Shown here: positions 40,092-51,609 of the stretch, in pieces
How the letters are laid out: every line of letters starts with the position of its first letter
Numbering within the stretch: position 1 is the stretch's first letter
From: Amaurobius ferox
Taxonomy: Eukaryota > Arthropoda > Arachnida > Araneae > Amaurobiidae
Direction of reading: 5' to 3'
Assembly (NCBI GenBank): GCA_951213105.1
Contig: OX578140.1
Coordinates: forward strand, 124,933,965-124,997,964
DNA: 64,000 nucleotides
The notes under the pieces: generated by a model
The model's database searches: none
Seen by the model: the letters and a program-made list of their open reading frames with translations, nothing else
What the model was told of the DNA's origin: nothing
Made by a program: the position numbers and the translations under genes

Positions 40092-41683
40092 ATCAGACCG
40101 TTGAAGTATCCAACTATTAAAAATATATTATTAGAAAAAATAGGTGGCAACACCTCATACTGGTGATGATAAGATCTAATTTTTAATAGCGTAATGAGAG
40201 TGTCTCACTCATTTGGAGTTTGACCAGCGGGTAGTGAAGAGGTCGTTCTGTGAGTTCTAATTTTCATTATTATTATTTTTATATACTGTTAGATTTATTT
40301 TTCAAAAATCACACTTAGAATGGTCAAATCCTGTTCACAAAACATAATTTCAGCTATGTATTACATTCATGTTTTTAAAGTTTGTGTATACATTTGTTTT
40401 TAGATACACAACACTCAGAATGGTCGAATGCTATTCACTTAACACCATTTTGAAAATGCGTAACTATACTTGGGTGTATTCAAATCATTTTTTAAAAAAA
40501 TTATATTGATAGTTAGATTTATTTAAAAAAAAAAAAAAAAAAAAAAAATCCACTGAATACAATTTTAGCTAATTATTACATTCGTGTTTTCAAAGTTTGT
40601 GTATACATTGGTTTTTAGATACACAACACTTAAAATGGTCGAATCGTATTCATGTAACACCATTTTTGTGTCCACGGAACACAATTTGTGTGTCCACTGA
40701 ACACAATTTGTGTGTTCATTGGAAATCCGTAATCAATTTGTTTTTAAACATTCGAAATCATTTCGTTATTATTATAAAAATCGTATTGATTTATTTAAAA
40801 AAAAAATCCACTGAATACAATTTTAGCTAATTATTACATTCGTGTTTTTAAAGTTTGTGTATACATTTGTTTTTAAAAAAAAAATCATAATGTTATAATA
40901 CACAGATTTATATTCACTCTGTAGCATTCTGTTTTAAAACGCACCCTTGCATCGCTATTCGAATGAACTTTGAAAAATAATCTAACTTCCACTGATAAGG
41001 TACACTTCGAAGTTAACTGCCTATAAAGCACGGGTGCTTTGGCACGATGGTAAGACGCGCGGCTTCTAATCAGTTGGACCCAAGATCGAATCCAGCTCCT
41101 GACAAGTGAAACATTAATTTCTTTTGGAAAAAAAAAAAAATGCCGATAGATGGCAGCACTTCATCAAAATTCGCCAGAGGGCGCTTTAACTACTTCACGC
41201 TGATAAGATCTTTCAGTCTGTCGCTGACCAGCAGAGAGGGAGGACGTGTGTTCTTGTCAAAGGTCACTTCTAAGGTTATCAATCGCTGATTGCCACACGT
41301 CATTTCCAGATTGTGCGATTGCGACATCCCTTGAAACCACTTCCTCAGGTCAAGGGTCAGTCAGCGATTGTGACATTCCCTCTCAAGAGTGAAACTCACT
41401 CCGTATGAGTCATCATGCCTCTCTGAAAGACTTCGCAATTGCCCTCTTCCGAAAGAGGCATCCGGTGCTGCACCACCTCACTAAACTTCCAAAAGAGGGG
41501 AGGGGGGCATCCTCCCTCCTGGGGGTCTCAAGACCCTCCAAGGAGCTTCCTCTCAAAAGAGGGAAGACACTCCAAAGAGGCATCCTCTCAAAGAGGGAAA
41601 TTCCCTCCTAAAGAGGGCCTCTCCTCCTGCTGCGCTTGCTGCGCCTCCCCTCTTTGGACTGGTACGCCCCTTTTATAACTACT
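40092..41683 (-). repeat. Right terminal inverted repeat of Polinton (about 1,592 bp)
   Basis: Inverted copy of 29398-31007, from ATCAGACCGTTGAAGTATCC inward to CCCCTTTTATAACTACT at the outer tip. Poly-A/T tract lengths differ from the left copy, and one 15-18-bp CTCTTT unit is missing. Near identity of repeats this long suggests recent activity or ongoing homogenisation between ends. Confidence 0.93.
41033..41105 (+). other. tRNA-Arg-like sequence in right Polinton TIR
   Basis: The same degenerate tRNA-like block as at 29999-30071, here on the plus strand: TGGCACGATGGTAAGACG, loop CTTCTAA with TCT, and AGATCGAATCC. Both copies point towards their nearer element end. Confidence 0.45.
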
Positions 41684-41689
41684 CATACG
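41684..41689. repeat. Right target site duplication of Polinton (CATACG)
   Basis: An exact copy of 29392-29397. The next bases are TAAGTC, so CATACGTAAGTC is the uninterrupted target junction. Confidence 0.95.
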
Positions 41690-41711
41690 TAAGTCAAACT
41701 CTTCTTATTTT

Positions 41712-41831
41712 ATGACATCTGCAACTGCTAATGAAGGCGTAGAATTTGATAAAGATGAACTTCAATTATTCATTAAGGATGAACTCCAGCAATTGTTCGA
41801 CATCAAGACATTGCTAATAATTGAACTTTAA
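41712..41831 (+). other. Short acidic open frame beside the Polinton
   Basis: A 39-codon frame starts MTSATANEGVEFDKDELQLF and ends in TAA. Its acidic, helix-like composition (DKDELQLFIKDELQQL) is unlike the AT-rich noise around it. It may be a piece of the same locus whose other parts lie left of the element. No family recognised. Confidence 0.3.
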
Positions 41832-43197
41832 AATTAAGAATTAAGAACTTAAATGAGCTGTAATAGAACTTGTATTATAAAACATAATTTAGATTTAATC
41901 CTCCATAAATTGAGAAAGAACATAATATTGTTAAAATTGAGAAAGAACATAATATTGTTAAAAGTAATTATTGCAACAGTATATTAATATTTTATTACCT
42001 TGGTATGATTCAATAATTAATTAGCCTAACATTTGGCTACTATGTTTTGTTTGTTTTTTTAATCACATATATATATATATTAATAAATGAATTTTTTGGC
42101 CAATTTTAAATCTCTTCTTTGTTGCCTATAATATTTTGGAATCTTTAATTTAATGTTCTTATTTCAGCAATTTGGAGAATGGGGAATTTAATATTAAAAC
42201 TTACCAATAGATTATATTATTTCTGAGTGATAACCAGACTTAAATTAAGATGGAGGATTTGGTATTTGCAGTTTGGTTTAATCACTTTTTAAATGTCAGA
42301 AACATCCACGGCCTTTAAAGTTTTCTGATACTTTTATTTTAAATTATAACTAAACTTTGATTGTTCTTACAAAAAAGTCTAATTTCAACGCAAAACTGTA
42401 GCAAGCAGAATGTAAACAAATAAAGCGATTGTAAAGTGAGTTGTACAAGAGTGGCTGAATTTTTTTTTACACAAAATTATTAGGTCTTTTAGTCGGAAAT
42501 GTAAGTGATATGAATGAAATATTCATTGATTTTATATAGAGCGGAGACGATTTATAAAATAAAATGATTTATCATGGTTACAACCCTGGGGTTAGAGTTG
42601 TTGCGACAATTTTGAAAAACAAATTTAACATGAGAAAATCAAGCGATATAGTTTCTATAATAATGAAAAGTTATAATTGGGATGTAATTAATATTAACTG
42701 CAAAAACAGCGTAAAATTATACATTTGATGACGTCATCTTAATAAAGCTCATTTGGTGTAACTAGCATTGCGTTCTCCGATGAAGTTTTAAGATTATTTT
42801 GGGCAATTTTTGAAGCAGTTTAAAATGTAAATAAAATTGCATTGCAGTTGGAAAGCATTTCATGACCAGTGCTTCATGTATTATTGATCTTCCTTGTTTT
42901 CAAAATAAGATGAATAAATTTCCGTACAAATGACCTATATTTTGTAACTTATCTATTGAAATCAGTTATAACTGCTACTTAGCATAGATTTAGCAATGAC
43001 TGTAAACGGTTTCTTCAATGTTTTGAACAGATTTTGAACACGAATTCACCATATTACACGAATATTTTCAGGAAAGATTTATTTCACCGAAATCTTAACA
43101 CAAAATACACATTTAAATTCTAAAATCGCGAAATCTAAACATAATAATATCATAAAGTTTGATGACCATGGCCCAAGTTTTTCACTGTTCTTCAACA
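41832..43197. other. AT-rich DNA with a family E repeat copy
   Basis: There is a short TA run near 42067-42083. At about 42480-42960 lies a copy of a dispersed repeat (ATGAATGAAATATTCATTGA, GACGTCATCTTAATAAAG, CGATGAAGTTTTAAG, GTTGGAAAGCATTTCAT) found again at 46950-47360 and 47880-48150. No gene recognised. Confidence 0.5.
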
Positions 43198-44134
43198 AAA
43201 AAATCTGATATGGGCAACACATGACTTTCCTTATATAATGTAATGAATTTACTACTTTTACAGTAAAAAAATATATTTTTCTTATAGTAGATACTAATAT
43301 TCTTTCCAAGACATTAAATTTTCAACAATTAGTCGTCATTATCATTGATTTAGCGTCATTTTTACCAATTTGGCGAGATTTTCGTTAATTTGGCAACATT
43401 TCAAAAAGTCGCCAAGTTGGCGACATTCCACCAAGTTCATCACCAAAATCTCGCCAAGCGTTATGCACTAAGAAATAAGTTATTCTTACAGCAGATAAAT
43501 GACTATTGGCGTTCAAATACAAAAATGTTACTCAGAGTATCTTTTATCATGAATGGAACGAGCTAGATCCACGAGAATGATGTCACCCAATTTATCGCAT
43601 GGTATTACATATGAAAAGTGAACATGTTTATCAATAGGAAATATTTTTTTTTTATTTTATATAACTTTTTGATATTTTTTTTAAATGTGCAATATCTCGA
43701 GAACGGCTCGTGTTAGCGTTCTAAAATTTATGTCAATCGTTTTCTAATGAAAAATTACATAAGAAATGTCTATTTGCGTAACTTTATTAGTGGTTTTGAT
43801 TTTTTGACGATTTTTTCAAAATTTCATTCGAAAATTTAGGGGGGTTCTGAACATTCGATTGCGTATAAAAACAATAGGCTTCCAGTGTTTACGGATTGTG
43901 ATTTTTGTTCCAAATTTGGTTCAAATCGGCTCATTCGTTCGTCAGTTATCGTCTCCACAGGCCCACTGACACACACATACTTTCAGACACACACACACAC
44001 AGCCATTACTTCAAAAATGTTTGATTCGTGATCAGGGATGCTTGAAACGTGCTCTCCCGTCGAAAACTCGAATTCGAATTTTCGACCCTGTCACAATACT
44101 TTCCTTATACATTATGTATATAAGGAAAGTAATA
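43198..44134 (+). repeat. Family A repeat, full-length, near consensus
   Basis: A complete copy: AAATCTGATATGGGCAACAC start, ACTTTCCTTATATAATGTAA, core (43370-43465), CTCGAGAACGG (43698), CA tract (43966-44002) and GACCCTGTCACAATACTTTC with palindromic end (44095-44133). A good reference copy for defining the family. Confidence 0.9.
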
Positions 44135-44389
44135 TTTGTCTGCTTTCATTTCTCCATTTCTTATAATTTTTTAAACAGTAAAAGGGCATAATTCCACGTT
44201 GGCATTTCTTTTTCTACCGAAATTCTTCTGAAGAACTTCTGCGCTTGTCCATGATTTTGAGTTACTACGGGGAGCCAACAAAACTTCTGAAAATAAATTA
44301 TGTCAGAGAAATTTACCTCACTATAAGTAACATCAAGTGGCTCGCTTTATAAAAAAGACATTTATTTAATTTCTAATCAGGCTGTTTGG
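44135..44389. other. Unassigned DNA
   Basis: No gene or repeat recognised in this short segment. Confidence 0.45.
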
Positions 44390-44640
44390 CCTAACCGGAG
44401 ATGTAAAATAACTGTTAGAACAACCGATAACGTGCCACCTGAATTAGACCAGAACCCAATGGGGTTGGGCAATCACAGAGAAAGCACCATATCTGTATTC
44501 TCCCTAACCTATCATCTCTTGGATGGAGATTAAGACCTACAAATTGATCGCGCTAATATTACGCGTAGACAAGGGGCTAGTTTTGGGCGATGCAAAGAAT
44601 CGAACATGCAATTCTCTCATTTTAACCAATGGTTTAAAAC
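44390..44640 (-). repeat. Old SINE copy, minus orientation
   Basis: It is a strongly diverged match to the SINE at 48768. GTGCCACCTGAATTAGACCA, AACCCAATGGGGTTGGGCAA, TCTCCCTAACC and the GAATCGAACATG (inverted B-box-like) block occur in the same order. No target duplication could be found. Confidence 0.6.
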
Positions 44641-45239
44641 AGCCCTAATGAATAAGAATGTTGACGGCTTTGAATGAAAATATTTTATCATATGGAATTT
44701 TTGACCAAGAATTTTTTGTGTGAAAGTATATGATATAAGAATTCTGGCACTTTGTGGGGCTCTGCTGGGGTGCAAAGGCCACTGCTGTGACTTTCGGTCT
44801 TATAATTCCAAATTCAGCAAATAATTGACGTGCATGGTTAGCTCTAAACTTCTCACTTATGGTGGAATGAAGACATCTTAGAGGTTTTCAAAAAGCGACT
44901 TAGCCGATTATCAAAGACGGTTAGTATACCAATAAAACTTACAATTTGCCTTATAATTCGAATTGCCGAAATTGAGCGTTTTTAACAACGTATCGAGATC
45001 TTATACATAGTAAAGAATATAAGAACAAATTAACAACTTTCATAGGCCTTCCAGGGTCTAGGAAAGAGGAGTTAAGACCGAATGGGGGGAAGATTTAAAA
45101 TGTTGAACGTCGTTCTCCAATATGTACTCTAATGTAATTATTAAAGAAATTAATATAATTATTAAGGGAATTAATGTAATTATTAAGGGAACCTCTGAAA
45201 CACTCCCCTACTTACGCCTATATGTTTGCATTGGTTTAT
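44641..45239. other. Unassigned AT-rich DNA
   Basis: No recognisable gene. A short direct repeat AATTATTAAGGGAA occurs around 45140-45190. Confidence 0.45.
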
Positions 45240-45545
45240 TAGTTAAAGTGTTTACATTGGTTTATTAGTCATTATCTGCAAGTTTAATGGGTGGTGTTTG
45301 CTTTGACCTATTTATTTCTGTGAAAACCTCGTTTCCGGATTTGTAGCTGCACTTCAATTAATTCAGAATTTACTTCAGTTTATTATTATTTCTTTGAGAG
45401 AATATTTTCCGGAAAGAGTAATTAACCCATTTAAAATAGTGTGATAGGGAATGAATACAGTCACACATTTGTATTTTCATCGTGCAAAAAGAAAGAAAAC
45501 TGCATAATTGTAAAGAAGAAACAATATTTTATATTAATTGTTAAC
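45240..45545 (+). repeat. Dispersed repeat family D, well-preserved copy
   Basis: It matches 22690-22990 in the same orientation: TTGACCTATTTATTTCTGTG, CACTTCAATTAATTCAG, GTAATTAACCCATTTAAAAT, GTGATAGGGAATGAATA and AGAAAACTGCATAATTG. Confidence 0.7.
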
Positions 45546-46619
45546 ATTTTTGTGCCTCGTGATAATATCAAGTATATTTTTTATGCAATTTCGTGAAGTT
45601 TAATGAATAAAACAATATATCAACCGGCACTAGATGTTGGACTATTCAAACTAAAAGTGAACCGAATTATACGTTCGGGCCCAAAGTTAGCTTTTAGTCT
45701 GTGGCATAGCTCCGCTGGAAAATTACAGTTAAAAAGTAGCCGTTGATCGTAAATACGCCACTATCTCGATTATCGAGTATAACTAACTCCAGATTGAGTA
45801 TTCTAGAAATGCATCATATGAGGGAATACACTATAAGTACATTTAGTAGTAAATAAAATGTTTTATTTTAGAACACATATTAAATCCTGATAATTAATTT
45901 TAACATAAACAATTTCGGCTCACATAAAAGCGTTCGCTAATTGCGAATCTTAGAATAATTGCTCCCCCCTCTCGCTGTCACACGATTCTATTTTATTAAT
46001 CAAATTCCGTCATTAATTCATTCTATATAATCTCACCTCTGGTACACAGTCTGCAACGGATAAGAGAACAAAGAACTTACTCCTAGACAGCAATGGCATG
46101 CAATCATCAAGACCTCTCCGTTTGGAGATATTATCACTTCGCAGTCTGAAATCTAACTCATGTACTTCTGAATTTTCGCGGCCAGCCCGGAAATCGGGCT
46201 ACGTCCCTGGCCTTGCCCCATGGCTGTGGATTGGTAGTGATACGTTGGGATTTGTAATAATTCCTGTAGCGTGCTGGGGTACTCCGGGTTATTGAGTGAA
46301 CCACTTCAAAAGGGTTGGCGAAAATTGTGGGGGGGGGGGGACGCTAGTACTCTTGCAGGTGTCCATTTTTATTAAAGAAAACCATAGCGTCCTTTGCCAA
46401 TTATCACGGTTTGCAGATGGTCCGTTCGAATTCAGATCTTTGGAATGCTTATGTTTCCAGAGAGGGATGGGGGAGAAGGTTTCCTAAAAGTGATTATATA
46501 GTGAAGATTGATAGATATTCCTAAACTTCTCTTTAGGAGCAATAAATTTAATATTTTAACAGAATTTGCACATTATTGTGAATTATAAGTTTCTTTATAT
46601 TATATACTCCGTACGAAGA
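45546..46619. other. Unassigned DNA with a poly-G run
   Basis: The segment 46080-46480 is GC-richer and has two short open frames (46098 and 46296) without recognisable motifs. A run of 12 G lies at 46329-46340. No transposon ends were found. Confidence 0.45.
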
Positions 46620-46830
46620 ACGGGTATGCTGCTAGTTTACAATATATTTGAGTTTAAATGATCAATGCCATCCATCCTGTCTCAAAATCGTGATTTTCAA
46701 AGTTCTTTTTAATTTATATTAATGTTGTATCCGTCCTAAAGCCGCTTTATTTTTGCTTAATTTCTCTGCATCTATATTCTGAAATAACACAATTACAATA
46801 TATTTCAGTTTAAATGATCATCGAACTTTG
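46620..46830 (+). repeat. Family C distal part
   Basis: It contains TTGTATCCGTCCTAAAGCCG / CTTTATTTTTGC and ATATTCTGAAATAACACAAT, matching the distal part of the 57140-57725 copy and the reverse of 5630-5740. Confidence 0.65.
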
Positions 46831-48150
46831 ATTATTTCTATAACGAAGCCTTAATTTCACTTATGGAAAATGTAAACACATCAACATGTAAGATGAGTTG
46901 TATATGAATTGCTATATTTCTTTAACGCACAATAATTATTTAGCTCTGGAGTCTGCAATATAGCTGATATGAATGAAACATTTATTGATTTTATACAGAA
47001 AAGCAGACGATTTTATAGCAGACTTTTTCGATGAAGTTTTAATCACAGTTAAATTACTTCTACCTCCATAGTTTTAAGTTTTTAAGTAAAATAAATTATT
47101 GTTGTATTGTGATGAATGAAAGGAATGGAATAAAAGTGAATGAATTAAATATTTACAACTTTTGCATAGAGAGCCAGACGATTTATATTTCAATGACGTC
47201 ATTTGAATAAAGTTCAGTTATTTCGATGAAGTTTTAAGTTTTCAAATATAATAAATTATTGTAGTATTGTCGTAATTTTAATAATATTACCGCTGAATGT
47301 ATCGCATTTTAGAGATGTTTAAATAAAATTGCACTGTAGTTGGAAAGTGTTCCATAATCAATGTTTTATGCATGATTCCTCTTTTTAGTTAACACTTTCC
47401 ATAGTTGAAAAGTGTTTATGACTTTGTTCATTTTGTCCGTCTGTCTGTTTGTCACGTAAAATATGTAATTATCACGTAAAATATATAAAAGAAAATTCAG
47501 CAAAATATGCCGGGTAGTTTCTTGAATACAAATCGAAATAAAAATTACACTCATGGTATACTAAGAGATTAGTTGACCCATAGCAAAATAAAATATGGCA
47601 TCCATTTTTTTTTTCGCTGTGTGATCTGATCGTAATGAATTTATATTTAGTATTGCATCCATTGTAAAACGACTGTATTTTTGCTTATTATCTCTGTATC
47701 TAAATTTCAATGCCAAAGCAATTACGATATTTTTTATTTTAAATGATCACTAAGCTACTTCTCCAACAATATCCAAATTTAACGCATCCAGAACGTAAAC
47801 AAATCAAAAAATTGTAAGGTGAATTGTCCAGGAATTGCAGATTTTTTTAAGTAAAATTATTTAACTCTGGAGTATGGAATAAAAGTGATATGAATGAAAT
47901 AGTTATTGATTTTACATAGAGTGAAGGCGATTTTTTTTTCGATGACGTCATTTGAATAAAGTTCATTTTGTGTAAAGAATTATCTTTTTCGATGAAGTTT
48001 TAATTTTTCAAATATAATAAATTATTGTAGTATCGTGATAATTAAAAAAATATCAGCGCTTAGTATATCACATTTTAGAGATGTTTAAATGAAATTGCAT
48101 TTCAGTTGGAAAGTGTTTCATAATCAATGTTTTAGGAATGATTGATCTTT
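46831..48150 (+). repeat. Block of family E and family C repeats
   Basis: Family E landmarks (ATGAATGAAA..., ATTGATTTTA, GACGTCATTTGAATAAAG, CGATGAAGTTTTAA, GTTGGAAAGTGTTTCATAAT) occur at about 46970-47360 and again at 47880-48150, with an additional internal duplication near 47140-47240. Family C pieces (47390-47560 and 47600-47760) lie between them. No coding frame. Confidence 0.6.
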
Positions 48151-48767
48151 CTTGTTCTAATTATCAAATTAGATTCGTCCGAAATATAAAAAGAAAATTA
48201 ATACTCCGAAATAAATCTGCATGCATAAATCCGGAAAAATACGACATATTAATGTACAATTCAAAGTCAAAAATACTTTGCCCTCTATCTGGTATATGAC
48301 AACGTCTCTGTCAAGGAAGTGATGCCATTGCATAATGTATAGTGAATGTCATGTGCTGTATGCATTCCACATTCTATTTTTAATTAAAGGACCTTAAATA
48401 TTATCTGATCAATTTAAAACAGATAATTATGGTTAATTAATCAGTACCCAAATCCAGCGAGTGCCATATGTTTACTAATCAGAGCTTGAAATTCCCCATT
48501 TCTAGAAAAGCCTTAGTTTAAAGGCTAGGTTAATGAGTGCAGATAAAGTCCCTGATGCTCAATCCGTACAAATTTGTGGAATCCCCCAATTTATAATTTC
48601 TGTATTTGTCCAAAGCTTAAGGTATACTAAGATAACATTTCTCATTTCCATGCATTTAACTGCAGAAATTAGCAGTACTACAGTTAATTAATTTAGTTAG
48701 ATTACAAGAAATATAGAAACTTGAAATGTTCATAATTCACAGTGCCAACATAGAACATATAGATTTC
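48151..48767. other. Unassigned AT-rich DNA
   Basis: No recognisable gene or repeat. Confidence 0.5.
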
Positions 48768-49055
48768 CTTCTTCTTCATTGACCCGGACCCTCCGGCCTA
48801 CCCGAAGGTGTAAAGTATCTGTTTGGACGGCCGGAAGTGCCGCTTACTTTAATCGGATCCCAGTGGGGGGGGGCATCCACAGGGACCGTATACTCCTTCC
48901 CCTAACACCAACATCTCAGAAGGACTTACTGACCTATATATTTAGCATGTCCTTATTCCGCGTGAACACAGGGATAGTTTAGGCAGAGCTGGGGATCGAA
49001 CTCGGGTCATACGAGTGCACTCCCAGTGCGCTAACCACTGGGTTGTCCCACCCCA
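48768..49055 (-). repeat. tRNA-headed SINE, minus orientation
   Basis: Reading the minus strand, the head has GTGGTTAGCGCACTGGGAG (A-box-like) and CCCGAGTTCGATCCCCAG (B box), about 30 nt apart. The body has TGTCCTATA-like, GTCAGTAAGTCC and CCCCCCACTGGGATCCG blocks. The tail contains CACCTTCGGGTAGGC and GAGGGTCCGGGTC followed by a GAA/AAG-rich end. CATATAGATTT and CATATACGTTT flank it, perhaps an eroded target duplication. Confidence 0.8.
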
Positions 49056-49500
49056 TATACGTTTCTTCGGAAAGTTCTTAAGCACCCTGAAAACTTACTA
49101 CGAAAAGGTCTATGAATGTATACGTTAAGCCTGCGTATAGCAAATTAACCACTATTGATCAAATAAAAGTGATTGCAGTGCCCCTAGAGGAGAATGTAAA
49201 AGTTAAAATAACAAACTCTGTCACTAAACAAAATAGACGAAAAAAGTAAACTATAAAATTGTATAACATTGTCTATTTAGCAGGAATCAACATCAGGAAT
49301 GCACGAAATGAGCTTATTGAGGCAACAAATACATGTCAAAAAGCTATATCATCAAGGTATGTAATATGGTGACATCTGCAATGCTTGTCCAAGTATAGCG
49401 ATAATATTATTTCTCGAATTTAAATGTGCATTGTTGCTGGCGGATTGTATTTTGAGTAGGTAGTAACATTAGTTTCCTATGCTTATATGCTTTTACTTTA
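49056..49500. other. Unassigned AT-rich DNA
   Basis: No recognisable gene or repeat. Confidence 0.5.
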
Positions 49501-49760
49501 GCATTCCTGGATAGGATAGCCAATAACCATAGATATGATAGGCATTCCTGGATAGAATAGCCAATAACCATAGATATGATAGGCATTCCTGGATAGGATA
49601 GCCAATAACCGTAGATATGATAAGCATTCCTGGATAGGATAATCAATAACCAAGGATAGGATAGTCATTCCTGGATAGGGTAGTCAATAACCAATGATAG
49701 GATAGTCTTTCCTGGATAGGATAGTCAATAACCAATGATAGGATTGCCAATAGCCATATT
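49501..49760 (+). repeat. 41-bp minisatellite, about six copies
   Basis: GCATTCCTGGATAGGATAGC followed by CAATAACCATAGATATGATA recurs at exactly 41-bp steps (49501, 49542, 49583, 49624, 49665, 49706). The last three units share variants (TCAATAACCAATGATAGGAT), so the array has an older and a younger side. Confidence 0.92.
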
Positions 49761-50199
49761 ATATCCTATAACCACCTGTAACAGTTTATGGTCAATTTCT
49801 ACCCATAAGAAAATACTACATTTTTGTATTTGGCTCTTTTCGTCCGTATTACTTTATTTCCGAGTGCGTCACCTTAACTTTTTAAATTCTTCGAGGAGGC
49901 ACAGTAATCAGTATTATTTGATCGAGCAAGTTCACATTACTGTAGATACATCTAATGTGTACACTAACGAACATTTCCTTACAAATAATTGAGCATTTGT
50001 GGACTTTTCTAGGAAACTTGGGTAATTCTCCATTTGCTGCTGTTAAATAATGATTCTTTTATTCGCAAATAATTCAAAATCATATTATTCATAATATTCA
50101 AATGTATTCATAAATTCAGATATTCATAACTACATCATCAAATATTTATCTCAAAAATTATTCATGATATTCAGAATATTCATAACACAGCGCCTGTTC
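49761..50199. other. Unassigned AT-rich DNA
   Basis: It contains repeated ATTCATAA/ATATTCA motifs near 50070-50190. No gene recognised. Confidence 0.45.
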
Positions 50200-50875
50200 A
50201 TACATTTTAACCCAAATTTAAAGCAGCATAATTACGGTTTAAAATAACAAAATACATATATCTTAAATGTTGTATATGGTGGCCCTTTCTCTGGATTATC
50301 TTTCTATATCTCGATTCTCAAGATAAGAGAGCTTTTCTTAAAGTTATGAGTGGTATTTTATTCCACTCCCCTTTCATAGTTTTCCATAGTCTATCCATTG
50401 TTTTAGGTCTGCTTTTAGAAAAATTATCTTTTCATTCTTTTCAACAATCCAAAATCACAATAATCCATAAGTGACACATCAGTAGACTTTAAGGGAATAT
50501 GAGCGAAAGATATAGCTTTAATATTTTGTCAGTTTTTAAAGAAATTTAGTAGCAGATTTTGATGCGTGACTGGTAGTTTTATTCTGATGAAGTTTTACTC
50601 TATTAAAACTATGTGGATAAAGGGAAGGTATTTCTTCTTTAAATAAAGGAGTTGAATCTTAGTAATATGTTGAATTGATTTTGATATCTTTTTCGACTTT
50701 TATTAACTTTAATTTAAAGTTGTATAAAAAGCCAGCACTAATAATCATAAATCCTTTACTTAAATTTACTTTTAATTCTTGGAATCAACTTTTAGGTCTT
50801 TTTTCTTTTGCGATAGTAAATCGATCATTTTTGTTCCAGTCATTTAAATAGACCCATGCTTCATCAATATTTCAT
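50200..50875 (-). pseudogene. Decayed DDE transposase (mariner superfamily)
   Basis: Translating the minus strand from about 50870 gives EAWVYLNDWNKNDRFTI with the first catalytic block, then SKGFMIISAGFLYNFKLKLI, KINSTYY, EEIPSLYPHSFNRVKLHQNK and TSHASKSATKFL. The last is the second catalytic region, with Asn where Asp is expected (HQNK for HQDK). Later frames hold worn pieces before 50230. About ten stop codons interrupt it. The order agrees with an IS630/mariner-type transposase family known from arthropods. Old and inactive. Confidence 0.7.
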
Positions 50876-51447
50876 CTGTTACCGGCTAAAGGACTTTCAC
50901 AGAGAATTCTACAAAATGTTCTGTGTTCAGCCACACGTCTAGGCAAAAAGGGGTGAGCATTATGCTTTTTAGCTTTTTACAGATTTAAATATGTATTTAT
51001 TATTTTGTTTACAGTCGCTACAGGGGTATTTGCAACACTGCAATTGTTCTTTGAGTCGATGAATTGTCTTTTCAGACAAGATACTTTATTTTTAAAATAG
51101 TCGTAAATGTACGCACATTCTTTGGGTATTCATTCGTTGCTCTTTTTTTAGTTAAAAGCAATGCTTAACGTTTATCCCCTTTATCACGAATAACATTGCT
51201 TATTTTGCATTTACCTCCGATTTAAAAGTACACAAGAACATACAACGAATTATAATAAACTAAACAATACTTTTAAGATAGACCCAGTTGGAACAAAACT
51301 AAATAACTTAACACACGCCCTAAATAAAAGTGCGAGTTGTATGCATTTCGGGTACAGAGATTTTGTTAGCTTAAGCTATATAAATTGTAAAGCTGAGTTC
51401 TAGCATAATTAGGAGATGAAATTCTAAATGATTAAATAAATATATTA
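50876..51447. other. Unassigned AT-rich DNA
   Basis: The start of the preceding transposase may lie in here (towards 51150), but only faint matches are visible. No other feature. Confidence 0.4.
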
Positions 51448-51577
51448 CTTTCCATATATACAATAATGTATAAGAAAAGTATTGTGACGGACGGGGTCGA
51501 AAATTCGAATTTTGAGTTTTCAACGAGAGAGCACGTTTCAAGCATTCCTGATCACGAATCAAACATTTTTGAGGTGA

Positions 51578-51609
<32 letters not shown>

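Larger units (their letters stand above)
29398..41683 (-). mobile_element. Polinton/Maverick element without DNA polymerase gene
   Basis: The element is 12,286 bp, begins AGTAGTTATAAAAGGGGCGT and ends with the exact inverse. It has inverted repeats of about 1.6 kb and a 6-bp target duplication. The minus strand carries integrase, penton, core-like, major capsid, protease and packaging ATPase genes, plus small Polinton-type genes and a PC4-like protein. Polintons are usually 15-20 kb and carry a protein-primed family B DNA polymerase. I find no trace of one in any frame; the 940 bp between the left repeat and the first gene is noncoding. The intact ORFs and perfect duplication point to a recent insertion. 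Confidence 0.95.
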
